DNA from: an uncultured Porphyromonadaceae bacterium
GTDB taxonomy: Bacteria > Bacteroidota > Bacteroidia > Bacteroidales > Muribaculaceae
DNA length: 64,000 nucleotides
Direction: 5' to 3'
Assembly: GCA_902491625.1 (NCBI GenBank)
Contig: CABUIO010000008.1
Location: forward strand, 1 to 64,000
Below the pieces are notes generated by a model that searched no databases, was not told the DNA's origin, and saw nothing but the letters and a program-made list of their open reading frames with translations. Below, in pieces: positions 24,764 to 33,883 of the stretch. Each line of letters starts with the position of its first letter. The stretch's first letter is position 1. The position numbers were made by a program, and so were the translations under genes.

Positions 24764-26179
24764 ATGTCAGCGAAAATATTGAATATGAAACGATTGTATT
24801 CAAATACTCATAATACATTCCCACGGTTGGAGCTAAACTCAAGAAAACATATATTGGGTATTCTTGTCATTGTATGCATCGGAATCGGTGCAACGTTCTT
24901 TTTCTTAAGAAGCTACTATAATGAGCCTGTAGGAGACGATTTGCTGTATAGATATGTGCTTGACAAGCATCCTCTTGGAGAAAATATCCTGAAAAGAAAA
25001 ATCCAGACTTTGGGCGACGCCATAGAAAGTCAGTCGACTCAGTATTTTTATTCCAATGGTCGAACTGTCGTGCATATCTTCGTTCAGATGTTTGCCGGTG
25101 TGTGAGGACATGTTGCGTTCTGTGTCGTCAATACTTTGATGTTCGTTGCTGCAATTATGCTTATATGCAGATATTGCTTTAAAGGAATGATGATGCGGAA
25201 TATCTGGTGCTGGATATTGGTGATGTTATCCTTTTTCTAACTTTTCCCGGGGGGAGGCAATGTGTGGTATTCTATAGCAGGAGCATTTAATTATCTGTAT
25301 CCGATAATGCTCGTTTCGGGATTCCTTGTTGTATATGATCGTCTGATAAGCGGTGGCAAGTATTTAAGCGGATGGAAAGTCTCTGTTATTTCTCTCTTTG
25401 CTTTCATTACAGGTTGGTCGCAGGAGTGTTTCGCTGTGCCACTTGCGGGCGCCATACTAATATATGTTCTTACGAATTATAAACATTGTGGAACTAAAGT
25501 TCGGATTGTGTCATTATTCCTGTGGATTGGAACAGCGGTGCTGGTCTTTGCTCCCGGTAATTTAATGCGTGCCATGACGTCTGCGAAGTCTTTGTGTGGT
25601 ACGTTATATTGGGCGGCGCATTATTTTATGGCGACACATATTATTACGATACTTTTGGTTTTGTCTATATATCTTGCCTTTAAGGATAAATCTTTGTTCA
25701 AACGTTTTGTGCAGGAAAACAAAATATTGTTGTATGCCTGGGTAATTTCCTGTGTGATGGGATGTCTGGCCAACACTCTCATTCAGTCCTTCTATGGCAT
25801 TGCTTTCTTTTCGATTCTGCTGACGTTCAAAATATTCCCTTTGTGTTTTAATTTGGCGAAGAAATCGATATGGATTAATGGCACAGGATTGGCGATACTT
25901 CTGTTGTTTTCCGTGCATCAGGCTATGATTGTTTCCGCGCAAAGGAAGATTCAGTATTTTCACAGAGAATTTTTAAGATCCTATGTCGAGTCTCCGGATG
26001 GCAGACTTCCGGTGCCGGAAGCGCCATACAGGCATCCTTTAGTGCGTCCGTATGCTGTCACTTGGTTTGAGCACGATGCTTCCGGGTGGATCATGCTCAC
26101 TATACAACAATACTATGGTTCTTTAGGCAAACCATTGGTTTTGATGACCCCGCAAGACAGTGTTCCGGCGAAGCAGTGA
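24764..26179 (+). pseudogene. DUF6056-type membrane protein gene broken by two stops
   Basis: One reading frame encodes a multi-pass membrane protein of the DUF6056 kind (EPVGDDLLYRYVLD, YFYSNGRTVVHIFVQMFAG early; GGGNVWYSIAGAFNYLYP later), but it is interrupted by TGA at 25103-25105 and TAA at about 25238. The sequence between and after the stops reads sensibly in the same frame (GHVAFCVVNTLMFVAAIML), so these are two nonsense changes and not a frameshift. The gene is AT-rich compared with its neighbours, suggesting transfer. The 305-residue distal part has its own ATG but begins inside the membrane domain. Confidence 0.8.
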
Positions 26180-26221
26180 AAAAAGAAGAAGGGCGGAGGC
26201 ACTTCGAAGGTGCGTCCGCCC
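26178..26221 (-). terminator. Terminator between convergent genes
   Basis: A GC-rich stem (GGGCGGA with TCCGCCC, then GCAC with GTGC; 26191-26221) is followed on the minus strand by a T/C-rich run with TTTTTT. It lies directly after the secreted-protein gene and may also serve the plus-strand pseudogene. Confidence 0.78.
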
Positions 26222-26244
26222 GGTGGATTGCTGTCTGTAGCTTT

Positions 26245-27810
26245 TTAGCGTACGATTACTTTGGAGGTCTTTACTGAGCCGTCAGACATGTTGTCGACAC
26301 GGATGTAGAGGCCGTTGACAGGCTCTGCGACGCGGAGGCCGGAGATGGTGTAATACTCCGTTGTCTCCACTGTGGCGTCGGCTGCCGTGATGCCGCCGAT
26401 GCCGAGCACGAGGTCGGACTTGCGTGTCTCGCCGCCGCCGATGTAGACGCTCTGGATTCCGATTTCAGGCTTCTCCTCCATGTTGAGGGTGAGGGTGTGG
26501 TTTTCTCCGCCGTTGGTGATGATCACGCCTGTCTCGTTGAAGAGATAGGGAATGTCGGTGATCGTCTCTTTGAGCGAGGGATATAACTCCGGAGTGAGGG
26601 AGAAGAGTTCGCCGTTCACATAGATGTTGTAATAGAGCTTGTTGGGGTCGATGAAGTTGCCCTCGGTGTCTGTGCAGGGCACGTTGAAGGAGATGTTGCG
26701 ACCCCAGCCGTAGTCGTCGCCGATCTCGATGCCGTAGGGAGCGGCAGGGGTGGCGGCCACTTCCTCGTAGGGTGTGAACACAGCGTTCTCGATGACGGAG
26801 CCGGAGGGCATTCCGGGATTGGCGGTATTCTTGCCGAAGCACATCATCAGGGCGCAGTCGGCCTCGACCGTGTAGGCGCCGTCCTTAAGTGTGAGCGTGG
26901 CCTGGGACACCGGAGTGTAGACGTTCTGCATGTCGCCCCATTCGGAAGGCTCCTGGGTTACTGTTGACGACTGGAAGAAGTAATAATAGTTTTCGGTGGT
27001 GTAGATGCCGAGATACTGGTTTGTGGGAAGCGTCACCTTGTCCCCGTCCACCGTGCCCTTCACCCATGAGTCGGGGAAGTAGGAGTAGAGGTCGCGGATC
27101 CACATCTCGCCGTCCTTGATGCCGATGTGGACGATTTTCTGACTGATCCGGCCGTAAGAGTCTTCAGATTTGACTACATATTGTTTTGTCTCAAGACCTT
27201 CGGGAGGAGTCTGCAGAGTCTCGTCGAAGAGGCTCCAGCGGAAATCGCCGTCGGAGGATCCTGAATATATCTCGCCGTCGGTGAGGCCGACAACCGGAGC
27301 TGACTCGTAACCCTCGGGAACTACCTGAGAGAGTACGCCGTTCTCCCACTTCATGACGAGGTCGGGATTGTCCGTGTCCTCGACAAATTCATATCCGGTC
27401 ACTTCGCCATCGGCATTTGTCTGCTTTTCGATCTTGAACATTTTGTTGTAGAGCTGGGTGTCCTCTGTGCCGAGATATTGGTTGCCGGGCTGGATGTAGG
27501 CGGGCTGGGGGAGCTTGAAGACGATGTTGCCGTCGGAGCCTCGCGTGCCTTTGATCCAGTAGTCCTGCGAGACGGAGAAGGTGTTCACGGGACGCAGCAT
27601 ATAGAAATCGTCGCCGTCGATCACGATCTTGCCGATCTTGCCCTCGATCTGCTGGATGTTGAGCTGACCGTAGAAAGTAAGATACTGCATGTTGTAGCGA
27701 TAGACGTTCTCATAGAGTGTCCCTTGTGGAGTCGTGAGAATTCCTTCGGCAGAGGCCGCGGAACAACCGGCAGCGAGCGCGAGGGATAAAAAGAGTAAAT
27801 GTTTCTTCAT
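26245..27810 (-). CDS. Large secreted protein with T9SS-like C-terminus
   Basis: Protein of 521 residues. Signal peptide 1-21. The body is aromatic, Gly and Asp rich with no domain I recognise; two halves share WIKGTRGSDGNIVFKLP and WVKGTVDGDKVTLPT, followed by NQYLG in each, so an internal duplication is likely. The end (YYTISGLRVAEPVNGLYIR, then SKVIVR) resembles the type-A sorting domain of type IX secretion. It is probably surface-exposed; role unknown. A TATCTTTG box lies about 50 bp upstream and a terminator follows. Confidence 0.78.
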   Translation of the reverse strand: MKKHLLFLSLALAAGCSAASAEGILTTPQGTLYENVYRYNMQYLTFYGQLNIQQIEGKIGKIVIDGDDFYMLRPVNTFSVSQDYWIKGTRGSDGNIVFKLPQPAYIQPGNQYLGTEDTQLYNKMFKIEKQTNADGEVTGYEFVEDTDNPDLVMKWENGVLSQVVPEGYESAPVVGLTDGEIYSGSSDGDFRWSLFDETLQTPPEGLETKQYVVKSEDSYGRISQKIVHIGIKDGEMWIRDLYSYFPDSWVKGTVDGDKVTLPTNQYLGIYTTENYYYFFQSSTVTQEPSEWGDMQNVYTPVSQATLTLKDGAYTVEADCALMMCFGKNTANPGMPSGSVIENAVFTPYEEVAATPAAPYGIEIGDDYGWGRNISFNVPCTDTEGNFIDPNKLYYNIYVNGELFSLTPELYPSLKETITDIPYLFNETGVIITNGGENHTLTLNMEEKPEIGIQSVYIGGGETRKSDLVLGIGGITAADATVETTEYYTISGLRVAEPVNGLYIRVDNMSDGSVKTSKVIVR

Positions 27811-27861
27811 ACCTTAGAGTGTGAGTTTGATTATTGACCAATGGTTTTTGAAAGCTGCGCA

Positions 27862-27869
27862 CAAAGATA
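27862..27869 (-). promoter_or_regulatory. -7 element (TATCTTTG) of the secreted protein gene
   Basis: On the minus strand, TATCTTTG is 52 bp before the ATG at 27810. No clear -33 element at normal spacing. Confidence 0.5.
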
Positions 27870-28065
27870 AGTATAATTTTCAACATTGTGTATGCCTATT
27901 GGCAAAAGAAATTTTTCATGACTTGTTTTTGTGCGGTTGAAGTATGCCGCGGACGTGTGGTTTCGATTGTAAAATCGCAAGCGGAAACGTAATGCGTACT
28001 TGCAGGATTCCGCTAACGTAGTAAGGTCGCGGAATGCAAATATTTTCATGCCGGAGGCGGGGAGG

Positions 28066-29295
28066 TCAGCCGAAGAAGAAGTAGGCGACAATGACGGCGG
28101 AGACGGCGCCGACGACGTCCGCGAGCAGCGCGTAGGCCGGAGCATAGCGTGTCTTCATCACGCCCACGGAGCCGAAATAGACGGCGAGGATATAGAATGT
28201 GGTGTCGGTGCTTCCGCGGACTGCGGCCGCGACCTGAGAGACGAAGGCGTCGGCGCCGTGGGTCTTCATCACGTCGAGCATCAGGGCGCACGAGCCGCTG
28301 CCGCTGAGAGGTTTCATAAGCATGGTGGGGAGAGCGCCTACCCAGCGTGTGTCGCCGCCGCACCATGCCACGAGCTGTTCGACCCAGCCGGTGAAGATGT
28401 CGAGCGCTCCGGAGGCGCGGAACATGCCGATGGCGACGAGGATGGCGACAAGGTAGGGGATGATCTTCACGGCTGTCGTGAATCCTTCCTTGGCGCCTTC
28501 GATAAAGCAGTCGTAGACGTTGAGACGTTTCCGGACTCCGGCGCCGATGAAGAGGAGTATGATGCTGAAAAGAATGAAGTTGGCGGCGAAGGTGCTGTAG
28601 GTCTGCACTTTGTCGGCGGGAAGCGAAGCGAAGAACCATACGATCAACGCCACGATGCCCAGGATGGCGGCAAACCATGAGAGCAGTACGCGGTCGATGC
28701 GGATGTGCTGCTTTATGCAGAGCGCAAAGAGTCCGGTGATGGTGGCGATGGCCGTGGCGATGAGGATGGGGATGAAGATGTCGGTGGGATTGCTCGCGCC
28801 GCCCTGCGCGCGATACATCATTATGCTTATCGGGATGAGGCAGAGTCCGGAGCTGTTGAGCACCAGAAACATTATCATGGAGTCGGTGGCGGTGTCCTTC
28901 TTCGGATTGAGGGTCTGCATCTCCTGCATCGCCTTGAGCCCCATGGGCGTGGCGGCGTTGTCGAGTCCGAGCATGTTGGCGGAGATGTTCATGAAGATGG
29001 CACCCATGGCGGGATGTCCCTTGGGGATGCCGGGGAAGAGCCGCGAGAAGAACGGACTGATGAGGTTGCCCATGGCGCCGATGACACCTCCGCGTTCGCC
29101 GATCTTCATGATGCCGAGCCAAAGGGAGAGCACGCCGGTGAGTCCGATGGAAATCTCGAAGGCGAAGGCTGCCTGATCGAACGAGGAATTCATTATGTCG
29201 CTCCAGATCTGTGTCTCGCCGGTCGCTATGGTGGTTCCTGCGGCCATGAGAAACGCCACGACGAGGAAGAATATCCAGATGTAGTTGAGTATCAT
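28066..29295 (-). CDS. SpmA-SpmB fusion (nucleoside-recognition membrane protein)
   Basis: Protein of 409 residues. The first half matches spore maturation protein A (ISANMLGLDNAATPMGLKAM), the second half spore maturation protein B (AFVSQVAAAVRGSTDTTFY, GSGSCALMLDVMKTHG). Both are multi-pass gate-type domains. The fused form is common in non-sporing Bacteroidetes, where its function is not settled. It starts five bases after the stop of the ABC ATPase gene and is last in that operon. Confidence 0.88.
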   Translation of the reverse strand: MILNYIWIFFLVVAFLMAAGTTIATGETQIWSDIMNSSFDQAAFAFEISIGLTGVLSLWLGIMKIGERGGVIGAMGNLISPFFSRLFPGIPKGHPAMGAIFMNISANMLGLDNAATPMGLKAMQEMQTLNPKKDTATDSMIMFLVLNSSGLCLIPISIMMYRAQGGASNPTDIFIPILIATAIATITGLFALCIKQHIRIDRVLLSWFAAILGIVALIVWFFASLPADKVQTYSTFAANFILFSIILLFIGAGVRKRLNVYDCFIEGAKEGFTTAVKIIPYLVAILVAIGMFRASGALDIFTGWVEQLVAWCGGDTRWVGALPTMLMKPLSGSGSCALMLDVMKTHGADAFVSQVAAAVRGSTDTTFYILAVYFGSVGVMKTRYAPAYALLADVVGAVSAVIVAYFFFG

Positions 29296-29300
29296 AGGCT

Positions 29301-30047
29301 TCAGAATGATTTTCTATCCTCTTCGGGACAGTAGGTCGTGCATTCGTGGTGTGTGCGGTGGCACGTGCGCACCTCGTGGTCCACGATGATGTGGCGGTTG
29401 GCCATGGTGGAGATGATTGACATCTCGTGGCTGACGAGCACGATGGTGGCGTGGCGCGACGCCTCGCTTACGAGTCCGTAGATCTGGCGCTCGAAATTCT
29501 TGTCGACGTAGGAGAGCGGTTCGTCGAGCACGAGTAGCTCGGGGCGCGAGATGAGTGCGCGGCCAAGCAGAGTGCGCTGCAGCTGTCCTCCGCTGAGCTC
29601 TCCGATGGGATGGCTGCGGAATCCGGTGGCGCCGACAGTTTCGATCATCTCCTCAAGGCGCTCGCGGTCGTCGGCAGTGATGCGCGGACGGATGCTGTGG
29701 TAGAGTCCGGAGAGAATGACATCCTCGACAAGTATGGGGAAGCGTGTGTCGATTTCGCTTTTCTGCGGCAGATAGCCGATGCGGAGATTGCGGGTCGGAG
29801 AGCCGGAGGCGTCGAAATAAGTGACCTTCCCTTTTACGGGAGGAAGAAGGCGCAGCAGCGTGCGTAGCAGCGTGGTCTTGCCTCCTCCGTTGGGTCCGGT
29901 GATGGCCATGAAGTCGCCACGGCACAGTTCAAGGTCGACGTCGCGGAGCACCGGACGCCGGCGATCGTAGCCCGCCGACACGTTGGAGAGGCGTATCAGA
30001 GGTGTCGTTTCGCAGGGACAGATGTCGTATGTAGTTTCAGTCGTCAT
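29301..30047 (-). CDS. ABC transporter ATPase, zinc/manganese type
   Basis: Protein of 248 residues from ATG 30047, chosen because this ATG overlaps the stop of the binding-protein gene by four bases; the frame extends 27 codons further but inside that gene. Walker A GPNGGGKTT, signature LSGGQLQR, Walker B LLVLDEPLSYVD and the switch His in LVSHE are present. With the binding protein it should energise uptake of a divalent metal. The C-terminus is His/Cys rich (CHRTHHECTTYC), perhaps a metal-binding tail. No permease gene is beside it. Confidence 0.9.
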   Translation of the reverse strand: MTTETTYDICPCETTPLIRLSNVSAGYDRRRPVLRDVDLELCRGDFMAITGPNGGGKTTLLRTLLRLLPPVKGKVTYFDASGSPTRNLRIGYLPQKSEIDTRFPILVEDVILSGLYHSIRPRITADDRERLEEMIETVGATGFRSHPIGELSGGQLQRTLLGRALISRPELLVLDEPLSYVDKNFERQIYGLVSEASRHATIVLVSHEMSIISTMANRHIIVDHEVRTCHRTHHECTTYCPEEDRKSF

Positions 30048-30973
30048 TCTCTCTGGTTCTGTCTGATGGCTTGCGCGGCCACAACGAGCTGATGGAGAAA
30101 TCCTCTGTCCATCAGCCGCAACGGACACACGGGAGTCTGCATGTCACCGCTCAGCAGGGCAGTCTCGTTGCCCTGTTGGGCGATGTCGTAGAAGACAGCC
30201 ACTGGCCGGGCTCTCCGGGCAAGGTCTACGGCATCAGCAAGCTGGCGCGGTGTGACCTCCTTGCCCTCCTGCTGCACGCTGAGTTGTCGCAGTCCGTAGG
30301 CCGAGGCGAAATATCCCAGTGAGGGATGCCAGACCATGAAGGTGCGGTCGCGGCAGTCGGCGAGGATGGCGCGGATGCTGTCGTCGGTGGCTGTCAGCAG
30401 TGAGTCGAGACTCGCGAAGCGGCGGCGGTAGATGTCGGTTCCGGCGGTGTCGAGACGACAGAGCGTCCGCAGCATGTTCTGCGCCATGATGCGGCAGTTG
30501 GCCGGAGTCGTCCAGATGTGGGGGTCAAATCCTTCGTCGTGATGCTCCTCATCTTCATGGCCTTCGCCGTGATGGTGGTGATGATGGCCGTGGCAACTGT
30601 CCGCGAGCTTGTCGATACCGGCGGAGGTGTCGACAATGACGAGCGATGGATTGTTGGCTGCCGTACGCTCCATGAGTGCTTCCTCAAAGGGGAGGCCGCC
30701 GAGCGAGAAATAGACATGCGACCGCTCGACGTCGATGAGGCTCCGCATCGACGGCTCGTAGTTCTCGGGGTCGGAGCCTGACTCCAGCATGCATCCGGCC
30801 TCCACTCTGTCGCCTCCTAACTGCTCAAGGAGCCATTGTTGCGGCGGAATCGAGACAACGGCGGCGATGCGGACGCCGGAAGTGTCGCGGCTGTCGGTGT
30901 CGGCCGTGCATCCCGCCAAATGAAAGAGCATGACTGACGGAAGGAGAGAGAGGAGCAGTCGCCGCAGGGTCAT
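30044..30973 (-). CDS. ZnuA-like zinc-binding lipoprotein
   Basis: Protein of 309 residues. Lipobox HLAGC. The fold follows the zinc/manganese ABC substrate-binding family: PENYEPSMRSL, a long His/Asp-rich loop after residue 125 (CHGHHHHHHGEGHEDEEHH), DPHIWTTP, and WHPSLGYFASAYGL. The His-rich loop favours zinc. It overlaps the TPR gene and the ATPase gene by four bases each, so the three are translationally coupled. Confidence 0.9.
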   Translation of the reverse strand: MTLRRLLLSLLPSVMLFHLAGCTADTDSRDTSGVRIAAVVSIPPQQWLLEQLGGDRVEAGCMLESGSDPENYEPSMRSLIDVERSHVYFSLGGLPFEEALMERTAANNPSLVIVDTSAGIDKLADSCHGHHHHHHGEGHEDEEHHDEGFDPHIWTTPANCRIMAQNMLRTLCRLDTAGTDIYRRRFASLDSLLTATDDSIRAILADCRDRTFMVWHPSLGYFASAYGLRQLSVQQEGKEVTPRQLADAVDLARRARPVAVFYDIAQQGNETALLSGDMQTPVCPLRLMDRGFLHQLVVAAQAIRQNQRE

Positions 30974-32298
30974 TTGAGCTTGAGAGGTTTATATTCCTTG
31001 ACAAGCTGTCTGTAGGCAGGAAGTTCCCTCGTCTTGGTGAAGTTGATGTCGTGCTCGATCTCGGCAGGAGAGGTCGTGTGGGTGTCAAAGGCTTCCTTAA
31101 GATATTTCAGGGCCGTTTCGTGGTCGCCGAGGATAGAATAGATGGAGGCGTTGTTGGAGGGGTGCACTCTGCCGTATTTTTTCATCCATTCCAGCGCTTT
31201 ATCCTTGTCGCCGAGGTATGCGTAGCAAGTGGCTTCCCAACCGGTGGGCGAAGACTGCGCGAGAGAGGAGTCGAGCACCTGCTTTATGTCGGTGCGCCCG
31301 AGTTCGGGACTGCCTGTGAGTATCTCGCAGATGCCTCGGCGTATCAGGGCGTCGTTCCTGAGGTTGTCAGGCGTTGCGTCCGTGTATTCGTCGGCGAACA
31401 TCTCCCGGTTGGCTATGACGGTGTCGAACAGCGCGATGGCGTTCTCGAAGTCGCCGTTGGAGGCGAGCATCGCGGCGAGTTGCAGGCGCTCGTAGTCGTA
31501 GTCGCTCTCATCGTCACCGTCGGTACCGATGCATCTGTTTATCAGGCGGTATGCCTCCTTGCTCTTGCCGGTGTCGCGCAAAGCCAACGTGTAGTTGTAC
31601 ATCATGCTGTCAAAGTACGTGTCGGCATCGTTAATCTGTGGCTTCAGCAGCTTGACCGCCTTGTCGGCATTGCCTGAGCGCATCAATAGGGTGCTCATAT
31701 AGACGATATTGTCAATACCCCACTTGTTGCTGTCCAGTGCGAGTCTCATGATTTTGCACGCCATGGCCATGTCGTCCTTTACATCGTAGGTCTGGGCAAG
31801 CATGCGGAGATAGAGATCGATACATCCGTCGGCTTCCTTCGGCTTGGGATTCGCGATGTAAGCGGCGGTGTATGGCTCCAGGCAGCGGATCACAAGGTCC
31901 GGATCCACTCCGGCGAGGTAATACAGCATTTCGGACGATGTACCGTTGGATTCGTCGCGGCAGAGTGCCTTAATGGCGTCCTTGGCGCTCTCCTCATAAT
32001 TGCCGAGATGACTTTGCGCGATCGAACGGCAGTTGAGCGCATAGGTGTCGTCGGGAAACAGTCGCAGGACGGAACTCGCCGAGTCGCGCACGGCCTCGTA
32101 GTTGGTGGCAAACGACTCGACATTTGCAAGCGGATGGTCGAGACCGTGTTGTTCGTAGTAGACTTCCGCATCGGAAAGAATCTGGATCTCGGTAATCATC
32201 TGTGATTGTTCGATCTCCTCCTCTATTGTTTTGGCGGAAGCAAAGGCCGGAACGACGGCTGCCGCACACAGGGCGATGGCGTAAAGACTTTTTGTCAT
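30970..32298 (-). CDS. Exported TPR-repeat protein
   Basis: Protein of 442 residues with a signal peptide (1-22, cleavage near AFASA-KT). Multiple TPR-like helical repeats run from about residue 60 to 420 (RLFPDDTYALNCRSIAQSHL, ATCYAYLGDKDKALEWM, ASIYSILGDHETALKYL). It is probably a periplasmic scaffold. It is first in the operon with the zinc-type ABC genes, so a role in metal homeostasis is possible but only inferred. Confidence 0.8.
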   Translation of the reverse strand: MTKSLYAIALCAAAVVPAFASAKTIEEEIEQSQMITEIQILSDAEVYYEQHGLDHPLANVESFATNYEAVRDSASSVLRLFPDDTYALNCRSIAQSHLGNYEESAKDAIKALCRDESNGTSSEMLYYLAGVDPDLVIRCLEPYTAAYIANPKPKEADGCIDLYLRMLAQTYDVKDDMAMACKIMRLALDSNKWGIDNIVYMSTLLMRSGNADKAVKLLKPQINDADTYFDSMMYNYTLALRDTGKSKEAYRLINRCIGTDGDDESDYDYERLQLAAMLASNGDFENAIALFDTVIANREMFADEYTDATPDNLRNDALIRRGICEILTGSPELGRTDIKQVLDSSLAQSSPTGWEATCYAYLGDKDKALEWMKKYGRVHPSNNASIYSILGDHETALKYLKEAFDTHTTSPAEIEHDINFTKTRELPAYRQLVKEYKPLKLK

Positions 32299-32341
32299 GG
32301 CAATTATGGAGTTAGGTTAATAAACTGCGTTTGGAGCAGAC

Positions 32342-33409
32342 TCAGAAGCGGCGGATGCCCATGATCTCGCGTACATCCGCAAGGGTCTTCGAGGCAGTCT
32401 CGCGCGCACGTTCCGCTCCCTGACGGATAACTTTCGAGAGGTAGGCGTCGTCGTTGCGGATCTCCAGAGTGCGCTCGCGGATAGGAAGCGTGATCTTGAG
32501 GATGTCTTCAGCGAGCTGCTTCTTCAAGTCGCCGTAGCGGATGCTGCAGTCGGCGTAGGCATTGCGGAAATGCTCCACGGTGGAGGGATCGCTCACAAGA
32601 TCCATCAGTGCGAAGAGATTGGCGATGGGCTGTGTCGGTGTCTGGTTCGGCTCCTTCGGTCCCTCGTCCGTGACGGCACGCATCACTTTCTTGCGCAGCG
32701 TCTTCTCGTCGTCAGTGAGATAGAGGCAGTTGCCCTCGCTCTTTCCCATTTTGCCGCTGCCGTCGAGTCCCGGCACCTTCACGGCGTCTCCGCCGAAATT
32801 GAAATTGACAGGCTCCGAGAAGAATTCCGTCTTGTAGAAAGAGTTGAAACGGCGTGCGAAACGGCGTGTCAGCTCCAGATGCTGCTCCTGATCCTTGCCT
32901 ACAGGTACGAAGTCGGCGTGATGGATGAGGATGTCGACAGCCATCAGGGTCGGGTAGGTGAGGAGTCCCGCGTTGACGCGCTGGTTGGTCTGGTTGCCGA
33001 TGATGTCGCATTCGATATGGTCATCCTCGGCGCTGTCCGGAGCCTTGATGCCGAGAGCCTTGCGGGCCTTGTCCTTGAACGCCGCAGTGCGCATCAGCTC
33101 GCCGATGCCCACATGCATGTTCAGGAGAAGATACATCTCCGAAATCTCGGGCACGTCGCTCTGCACATATAATATGTTCTTGTCGGGATCGAGTCCTGCA
33201 GCCAGATATTCCGCAATGATGCCGCGCACATTCTCGTGGAGCTGATTGGGATCGGGATTTGTCGTCAGGGCGTGCAGATCGGCAACAAAAAAGCGGCAGT
33301 CGAAATCATCCTGCATACGCACGAATTTGCTCAACGCCCCGAGATAATTGCCCAGATGCAGATTGCCGGTGGGACGGATACCGCTGAGCACAATTTTCTT
33401 ATCATTCAT
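32342..33409 (-). CDS. trpS: Tryptophanyl-tRNA synthetase
   Basis: Protein of 355 residues, class I aminoacyl-tRNA synthetase. The HIGH-type motif lies in RPTGNLHLGNYLG and the KMSKS-type motif in GKMGKSEGN. It charges tRNA-Trp. Length is normal. A TAATTTTG box lies about 62 bp upstream. Confidence 0.96.
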   Translation of the reverse strand: MNDKKIVLSGIRPTGNLHLGNYLGALSKFVRMQDDFDCRFFVADLHALTTNPDPNQLHENVRGIIAEYLAAGLDPDKNILYVQSDVPEISEMYLLLNMHVGIGELMRTAAFKDKARKALGIKAPDSAEDDHIECDIIGNQTNQRVNAGLLTYPTLMAVDILIHHADFVPVGKDQEQHLELTRRFARRFNSFYKTEFFSEPVNFNFGGDAVKVPGLDGSGKMGKSEGNCLYLTDDEKTLRKKVMRAVTDEGPKEPNQTPTQPIANLFALMDLVSDPSTVEHFRNAYADCSIRYGDLKKQLAEDILKITLPIRERTLEIRNDDAYLSKVIRQGAERARETASKTLADVREIMGIRRF

Positions 33410-33471
33410 AAACTGTTGAACTATCGGAAGTTAATAAAAGAAACCAATCAAATTTGGCTTGGAATTGACGC

Positions 33472-33479
33472 AAAATTAG
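33472..33479 (-). promoter_or_regulatory. -7 element (TAATTTTG) of trpS
   Basis: On the minus strand, TAATTTTG lies 62 bp before the trpS start and is back to back with the tRNA-Ser promoter. Confidence 0.55.
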
Positions 33480-33500
33480 CGAAAAAAACGTAAAATAGCC

Positions 33501-33530
33501 TTGTCATATCAAAAAAAAGCGCTACCTTTG
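33501..33530 (+). promoter_or_regulatory. tRNA-Ser promoter
   Basis: TTG (33501-33503), a 19-bp spacer and TACCTTTG (33523-33530) match the Bacteroidetes consensus and lie 16 bp before the tRNA. Confidence 0.8.
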
Positions 33531-33546
33531 CATCGGAAAAACCCAA

Positions 33547-33634
33547 GGAGTGGTGCTCGAGTGGCTGAAGAGGCACGCCTGGAAAGCGTGTATACGCCAA
33601 AAGCGTATCGGGGGTTCGAATCCCCCTCACTCCG
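33547..33634 (+). tRNA. tRNA-Ser (anticodon GGA)
   Basis: 88 nt with a 7-bp acceptor stem closing in a G-U pair, anticodon stem CACGC/GCGTG with loop CTGGAAA (anticodon GGA), a long variable arm (TATACGCC..GGCGTA-like pairing around 33590-33608) and a T loop GTTCGAATC. CCA is not encoded. The prophage integrase lies next to it, so its 3' part is the likely attachment site. Confidence 0.97.
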
Positions 33635-33638
33635 CAAG

Positions 33639-33698
33639 GAACACGTTGAAAGACAACGAATTGAAGCGTTGATTCAACGTGTTCTTTCCTTTTTCTCC
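33639..33698 (+). terminator. Terminator after tRNA-Ser
   Basis: A 12-bp perfect stem (33639-33650 with 33673-33684) with an inner 5-bp extension (CAACG/CGTTG) is followed by a T-rich run. It starts five bases after the tRNA. Confidence 0.75.
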
Positions 33699-33771
33699 CC
33701 CGGAAACGACATTAAAAAAAACCGAAAGACTGCCGAAAATAGCAGAGAAAAGCCGAAAAATGCCGAGGTCT

Positions 33772-33831
33772 GCACGCAACATGCACGCAAATTTTGACCT
33801 TGCACGCAAAGCGCACGCAATATGCACGCAA
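33772..33831. repeat. Five GCACGCAA repeats between tRNA and integrase
   Basis: GCACGCAA occurs at 33772, 33783, 33802, 33813 and 33824. Spacings are 11, 19, 11 and 11 bp, so most copies are on one face of the helix. In this place, between attachment site and integrase gene, they are likely arm-type sites for integrase or sites for an excisionase. Confidence 0.7.
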
Positions 33832-33883
33832 ATATTTGAGGTAAGAAAAGCTATTAAAGTGGTTCGGAGGTGAGTTTAATGTT

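Noticed and set aside
33772..33831. Possible CRISPR array from the GCACGCAA repeats
   Set aside because: Repeats are only 8 bp with 3-11-bp gaps, and no cas genes are present.
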